Positions 6,180 through 8,805 of a DNA stretch of 8,805 nt are shown here, piece by piece. The position numbers were made by a program, and so were the translations under genes. This DNA is from an uncultured Brachyspira sp. (GTDB lineage: Bacteria > Spirochaetota > Brachyspiria > Brachyspirales > Brachyspiraceae), in contig CAKVCG010000071.1 in assembly GCA_934725525.1 (NCBI GenBank), positions 1 to 8,805 on the forward strand, read 5' to 3'. Numbering within the stretch: the stretch's first letter is position 1; each line of letters starts with the position of its first letter. Below the pieces are notes generated by a model. That model ran no database searches and was not told the origin of the DNA. It was given only the letters and a program-made list of their open reading frames with translations.

Positions 6180-6803
6180 ATGAAAAATATTATAATAACT
6201 ATAAGCAGACAATATGGAAGCGGCGGCAGATTTATAGGCGAGAGAGTCGCAAAAAAACTAAATATAGGATTTTACGATAAAGAGTTTATAGATATTGTTG
6301 TGGAAAAAACGGGAATAAGCAGGGAAACCATAGAGGCAAAAGACGAAAAATTCACAAACGACAATATATTTTTTAGCGCGTTTAATAAAAAACATTTTTT
6401 AAGCCCTTTCAGCAATATTACGACATATTCCATTTTAGATAGAATATTCGATATACAAAGCGAAATAATAAAAGATATAGCCGACAAAGGTTCATGCGTA
6501 ATGATAGGAAGATGCGCAAGTTTTATATTAAAAGACACTCATAAATGTTTTAATGTTTTTATTCATGCCCCCGCTAAAAATAGAATAGAAAGAATTACCA
6601 ATCAATACGGCATAAAAATAGAAAATGCGGAAACTCAATTAAAGAATACCGATTTATACAGATATAATTATTGCAAATATTATACCGGAGAAGAATGGGG
6701 AAATATGGTTAATTATAATTTAACAATCGACAGCGGATATTTTAACGATGAAGAAAGTTGTAATATAATAATAAAGTCTATAAAAGAAAAAGGAATAAAT
6801 TAA
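6180..6803 (+). CDS. cytidylate kinase-like family protein
   Basis: A 207-residue cytoplasmic P-loop protein of the cytidylate kinase-like group, distinct from classical Cmk. The N-terminus ITISRQYGSGGRFIGERVAKKL (6-27) holds the phosphate-binding loop GSGG. IGRCASFIL (109-117) is the family's second signature. The segment about 156-173 (NTDLYRYNYCKYYTGEEWG) matches the lid-like region with a YTGxxWG ending. The physiological substrate of this group is generally unclear, so phosphoryl transfer to CMP should not be assumed. The ATG at 6180 lies 17 bp after the preceding stop and has no recognisable Shine-Dalgarno (upstream is TTTTAAATTTTAATATT), so translation may depend on coupling to the gene before it. 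The length is normal for the group. Confidence 0.8.
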   Translation: MKNIIITISRQYGSGGRFIGERVAKKLNIGFYDKEFIDIVVEKTGISRETIEAKDEKFTNDNIFFSAFNKKHFLSPFSNITTYSILDRIFDIQSEIIKDIADKGSCVMIGRCASFILKDTHKCFNVFIHAPAKNRIERITNQYGIKIENAETQLKNTDLYRYNYCKYYTGEEWGNMVNYNLTIDSGYFNDEESCNIIIKSIKEKGIN

Positions 6804-6833
6804 ATAATAAAAAGATTATATACGGATATTATT

Positions 6834-7352
6834 ATGAAAAAAATTATAAAAGATTTGAACGATTTTAGAGAAAGCGATTATTTTTCTTATGAAACGGAAT
6901 GCAAATTATGGAAAGATAAAAATATATCTTTGATTATAGATTTTGGAGAAGAATCGAATAAATCCGAAGCGCTTAAAAAATATAAAGATAAAATTAACGA
7001 AATATTAAATTGGATTGACGCGAATAAAAAAGCCATTTCCGATTTTTTAATTTCCCATCAATGCGTAACTTTGGCGGAAGAATGGGTTTCTACAAATGAA
7101 AAAATTAACGAAGAAGTTGAAAAAAATTCTTATAAAAACGATATAGGCGAGATAATAAATATACCGATAACGGACGAAGATTTTTATAACGCTATGTATT
7201 TGGACAGCGTTTTGATAGATTTTGACGAAGACGAAAGCAAACCCGACACTACAATGCATATACTTTTTGAGCCCGATTATTTCAAAAAACATTCTTTAAT
7301 CGTTTATCTGGACGGAGATAAAAATATAGAATACGGAGACATAGCGGGCTAA
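6834..7352 (+). CDS. DUF2262-like protein of unknown function
   Basis: A 172-residue soluble protein with no signal or membrane segment. The N-terminal half is mixed alpha/beta (SLIIDFGEE) followed by a charged helix (KYKDKINEILNWIDANKKAISDFLI). The second half has ITDEDFYNAMYLDSVLIDFDED, then FEPDYFKKHSLIVYLDGDKNIEYGDIAG up to the stop. The order of F..x..L.L.S, DYFxxHxIxV and a final IAG resembles the DUF2262 family, which includes many uncharacterised, possibly immunity-like proteins. This match is from memory and should be treated as a suggestion. It is probably the last gene of the operon (30 bp after the kinase-like gene) and converges with ychF 42 bp away. The Shine-Dalgarno is weak (CGGA, 8 bases before the ATG). 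Start choice is otherwise uncontested. Confidence 0.6.
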   Translation: MKKIIKDLNDFRESDYFSYETECKLWKDKNISLIIDFGEESNKSEALKKYKDKINEILNWIDANKKAISDFLISHQCVTLAEEWVSTNEKINEEVEKNSYKNDIGEIINIPITDEDFYNAMYLDSVLIDFDEDESKPDTTMHILFEPDYFKKHSLIVYLDGDKNIEYGDIAG

Positions 7353-7394
7353 ACCGAATACTTAAAAATACGGGTAAAAATATAATCGTATAAA

Positions 7395-8495
7395 TCACAC
7401 ATTAAACCTAAAAGTTACAACATCGCCTTCTTGCATAATATATTGTTTTCCTTCGAGTCTTATTGCTCCAGCTTCTTTTGCTTTAACGAAACTTCCAAGC
7501 TCAAGCAATTTTTCGCAATTTATAACTTCGGCGCTTATAAAACCTCTTTCAAAATCGCTATGAATAACTCCAGCCGCTTCGGGCGCAAAAGCTCCTTCTC
7601 TAACAGTCCAAGCTCTCGTTTCATCCTCTCCCGATGTTAAGAAAGTAATTAATTTTAAGAGTTTATGTCCAGCTTTCGATAATCTTGAAACTCCAGATTC
7701 TTTTACTCCCAAATCTTCCAAATAGCTTAATCTCTCTTCTTCATCCAAATCTTGTAAATCCGCTTCTATCTTTGCGCTAAACGGAATTAATTCAATATTT
7801 TTTTCTTTAGAATATTTTTGCAATATAGCGTAATTAGGATTTTTTTCGGGATTTGAAAGTTCATTTTCCGAAAGATTCGCTCCAATCATCATACTTTTTG
7901 AAGTGAGCAAGAACAAAGGCTTAATAATTTCTTTTTCCGTATCCGTTAGATTTAAACTAAAAATCGGATTCGAGTTATTTAATTCGGGAAGTAATTTATT
8001 TAAAAGTTCCAATTCTTCTTCGATTGATTTTGCTTTTCCGCCTTTCAAAGCTTTTTTCTGTCTTTCTATTCTCGCGTTAATTGTTTCAATATCCGCCAAT
8101 ATTAATTCGGTTAATATAATATCCAAATCTCTTAAAGGATTTACCTCTCCGATATGCGTAATATTTCCGTCCTCGAAAACTCTAACGACATGCAAAATAG
8201 CATTAACCTCTCTTATATGCGACAAAAATTTATTTCCGAGTCCTTCGCCTTTTGAAGCTCCTTTCACGAGTCCCGCAATATCTACAAAATTAACGGCATT
8301 ATAAACTTTCTTTTTCGATTTGAAAAGATTCGCGAGTTTGTCTACTCTTTCATCGTAAATTATAGCCGTAGCTTCGTTTTTATCTATAGTGCAAAATGGA
8401 TAATTAGCGGCCTCCGCATGAGCGTTTGTGAGAGCGTTAAAAAGCGTTGATTTTCCAACATTTGGAAGTCCGACAATTCCTATAGATAAAGCCAT
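7395..8495 (-). CDS. ychF: redox-regulated ribosome-associated ATPase YchF (OLA1 family)
   Basis: A complete 366-residue member of the YchF/OLA1 group of Obg-like P-loop proteins, which unusually prefer ATP to GTP and associate with ribosomes. Visible motifs are the Walker A GLPNVGKST (9-17), DIAG (72-75) followed by LVKGASKGEGLGNKFL, and NLSE (207-210), the NxxE replacement of the GTPase NKxD that goes with ATP preference. The helical insert lies around 120-200. A TGS domain covers about 281-364, with the family signature HSDFERGFISAEV (312-324). The start ATG gives the usual MxxSIGIVGLPNVGKS beginning, with AAGGA 9 bases upstream. The length is standard (about 363-367). It is a single gene with its own promoter, convergent with the DUF2262-like gene. 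Confidence 0.97.
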   Translation of the reverse strand: MALSIGIVGLPNVGKSTLFNALTNAHAEAANYPFCTIDKNEATAIIYDERVDKLANLFKSKKKVYNAVNFVDIAGLVKGASKGEGLGNKFLSHIREVNAILHVVRVFEDGNITHIGEVNPLRDLDIILTELILADIETINARIERQKKALKGGKAKSIEEELELLNKLLPELNNSNPIFSLNLTDTEKEIIKPLFLLTSKSMMIGANLSENELSNPEKNPNYAILQKYSKEKNIELIPFSAKIEADLQDLDEEERLSYLEDLGVKESGVSRLSKAGHKLLKLITFLTSGEDETRAWTVREGAFAPEAAGVIHSDFERGFISAEVINCEKLLELGSFVKAKEAGAIRLEGKQYIMQEGDVVTFRFNV

Positions 8496-8551
8496 AATTA
8501 TTTTTCCTTAATTTTCTATTTTAAATTTGAATTATTTTTTAAATTAAAAGA

Positions 8552-8580
8552 ATTATATAAAGGAATGGAATAAAAAACAA
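8552..8580 (-). promoter_or_regulatory. probable sigma-70 promoter of ychF
   Basis: On the minus strand TTGTTT (8580-8575), 17 bp, then a perfect TATAAT (8557-8552). The predicted start near 8545 leaves a leader of about 50 bases. It is the best-scoring -35/-10 pair I see upstream of ychF. Confidence 0.55.
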
Positions 8581-8637
8581 GAATTATTTATTAATTCAAA
8601 AGCAATCCTATTTAGAATTTGATAACTATCTTAATAA

Positions 8638-8657
8638 CAAGGGGTAGTTACCCCTTG
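8638..8657. repeat. tight hairpin, left half of the element
   Basis: Arms CAAGGGGTA (8638-8646) and TACCCCTTG (8649-8657) are perfect inverted copies separated by GT, giving an 8-bp stem with a 4-base loop when transcribed. On the minus strand it is followed by TTATTAAG, a weak T-rich run. It could end transcription arriving from beyond the window, but the tract is poor. Confidence 0.7.
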
Positions 8658-8696
8658 CGTTACAATTCAGAGAAAAGCGCCAAAATTCAACTGCAC

Positions 8697-8738
8697 ACAA
8701 GGGGTTTTGCCAACGGCACGCAGAAGCGAACCCCTTGT
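8697..8738. repeat. hairpin with 22-base loop, right half of the element
   Basis: Arms ACAAGGGGTT (8697-8706) and AACCCCTTGT (8729-8738) are perfect 10-bp inverted copies. The loop (8707-8728) contains a small internal GCC/GGC pairing around AAC. On the plus strand TGTTATATTTT follows, only partly T-rich. Confidence 0.7.
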
Positions 8739-8805
8739 TGTTATATTTTCATAGATTTTAGTAAAAAAGCGAGGAATTAGCTTAAAAATTTTATAAAAAA
8801 GCCGA

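Larger units (their letters stand above)
8634..8742. repeat. compact inverted-repeat element with four CAAGGGG arms
   Basis: About 105 bases, GC-richer than both flanks, carrying CAAGGGGT and ACCCCTTG arms in the order forward, reverse, forward, reverse (8638, 8650, 8698, 8730). The outermost arms AACAAGGGGT and ACCCCTTGTT form terminal inverted repeats for the whole unit, so it can fold as two neighbouring hairpins or one large one. No coding frame of note lies inside. Size, composition and ends suggest a MITE-like or REP-like dispersed element. This is inferred from one copy. Confidence 0.6.
8496..8805. other. gene-free stretch at the window end
   Basis: These 310 bases hold the ychF ribosome site and promoter (8505-8580), an AT-rich spacer, the CAAGGGG repeat element (8634-8742) and an AT-rich tail (8743-8805) where I see no start codon with a ribosome site, no RNA gene and no clear reading frame. 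A minus-strand frame open across 8804 to about 8670 has no start and runs through the repeat, so I do not call it. Confidence 0.7.

Noticed and set aside
7368..7391. ATACG...CGTAT inverted repeat between the DUF2262-like gene and ychF
   Set aside because: A 5-bp stem with a 14-base loop in AT-rich DNA is expected by chance, and no T-run follows.
8670..8804. Minus-strand open frame entering from the right edge
   Set aside because: It has no start codon in view, is read through the inverted-repeat element, and its peptide shows no recognisable motif.

Overview
The window is AT-rich and gene-dense and most probably comes from a spirochaete, with Brachyspira the best guess. The evidence is: a partial gene ending like the spirochaete-specific spiro-SPASM family, a FliO-type flagellar export protein with an N-terminal signal sequence, short lipoproteins with FTSC or IISC lipoboxes, strong A/T codon bias, and GC-richer palindromic repeats set in AT-rich spacers. 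The genus is an inference from these traits; no search was possible.

Layout, left to right. (1) 1-1321: the 3' end of a radical-SAM spiro-SPASM gene (+) converges with a sugar-phosphate nucleotidylyltransferase (-) that starts at TTG. (2) 1322-1521: a 200-bp divergent promoter region, then htpG (Hsp90) on + with a hairpin after it. (3) 3508-4334: a promoter, tRNA-Ser(GCU), and only 39 bp later a fliO-like gene with no visible terminator or clear promoter between them. (4) 4361-4464: a degenerate palindromic repeat ending in eight T's, probably the transcription end for fliO. (5) 4492-5218: a promoter and a lipoprotein gene whose start region carries a pentanucleotide tract (AAGCA, nearly seven copies). 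(6) 5338-7352: a likely three-gene operon of a thioredoxin-fold lipoprotein, a cytidylate-kinase-like P-loop protein and a DUF2262-like protein. (7) 7395-8495 (-): ychF. (8) 8496-8805: a gene-free end with the ychF promoter and a compact element built from four CAAGGGG/CCCCTTG arms.

Most genes are ordinary housekeeping or envelope genes. The most notable signal is the AAGCA tract at 4571-4604. It lies between the only usable start codon and the signal peptide of a surface-type lipoprotein, and both other reading frames hit a stop within 18 bases of the tract. Gain or loss of one unit would therefore switch the protein off, as in a phase-variable contingency locus. Secondary points are the two repeat elements, the possible tRNA-fliO co-transcription and the location of fliO away from other flagellar export genes. 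No CRISPR array, insertion sequence, defence system or biosynthetic cluster is visible.
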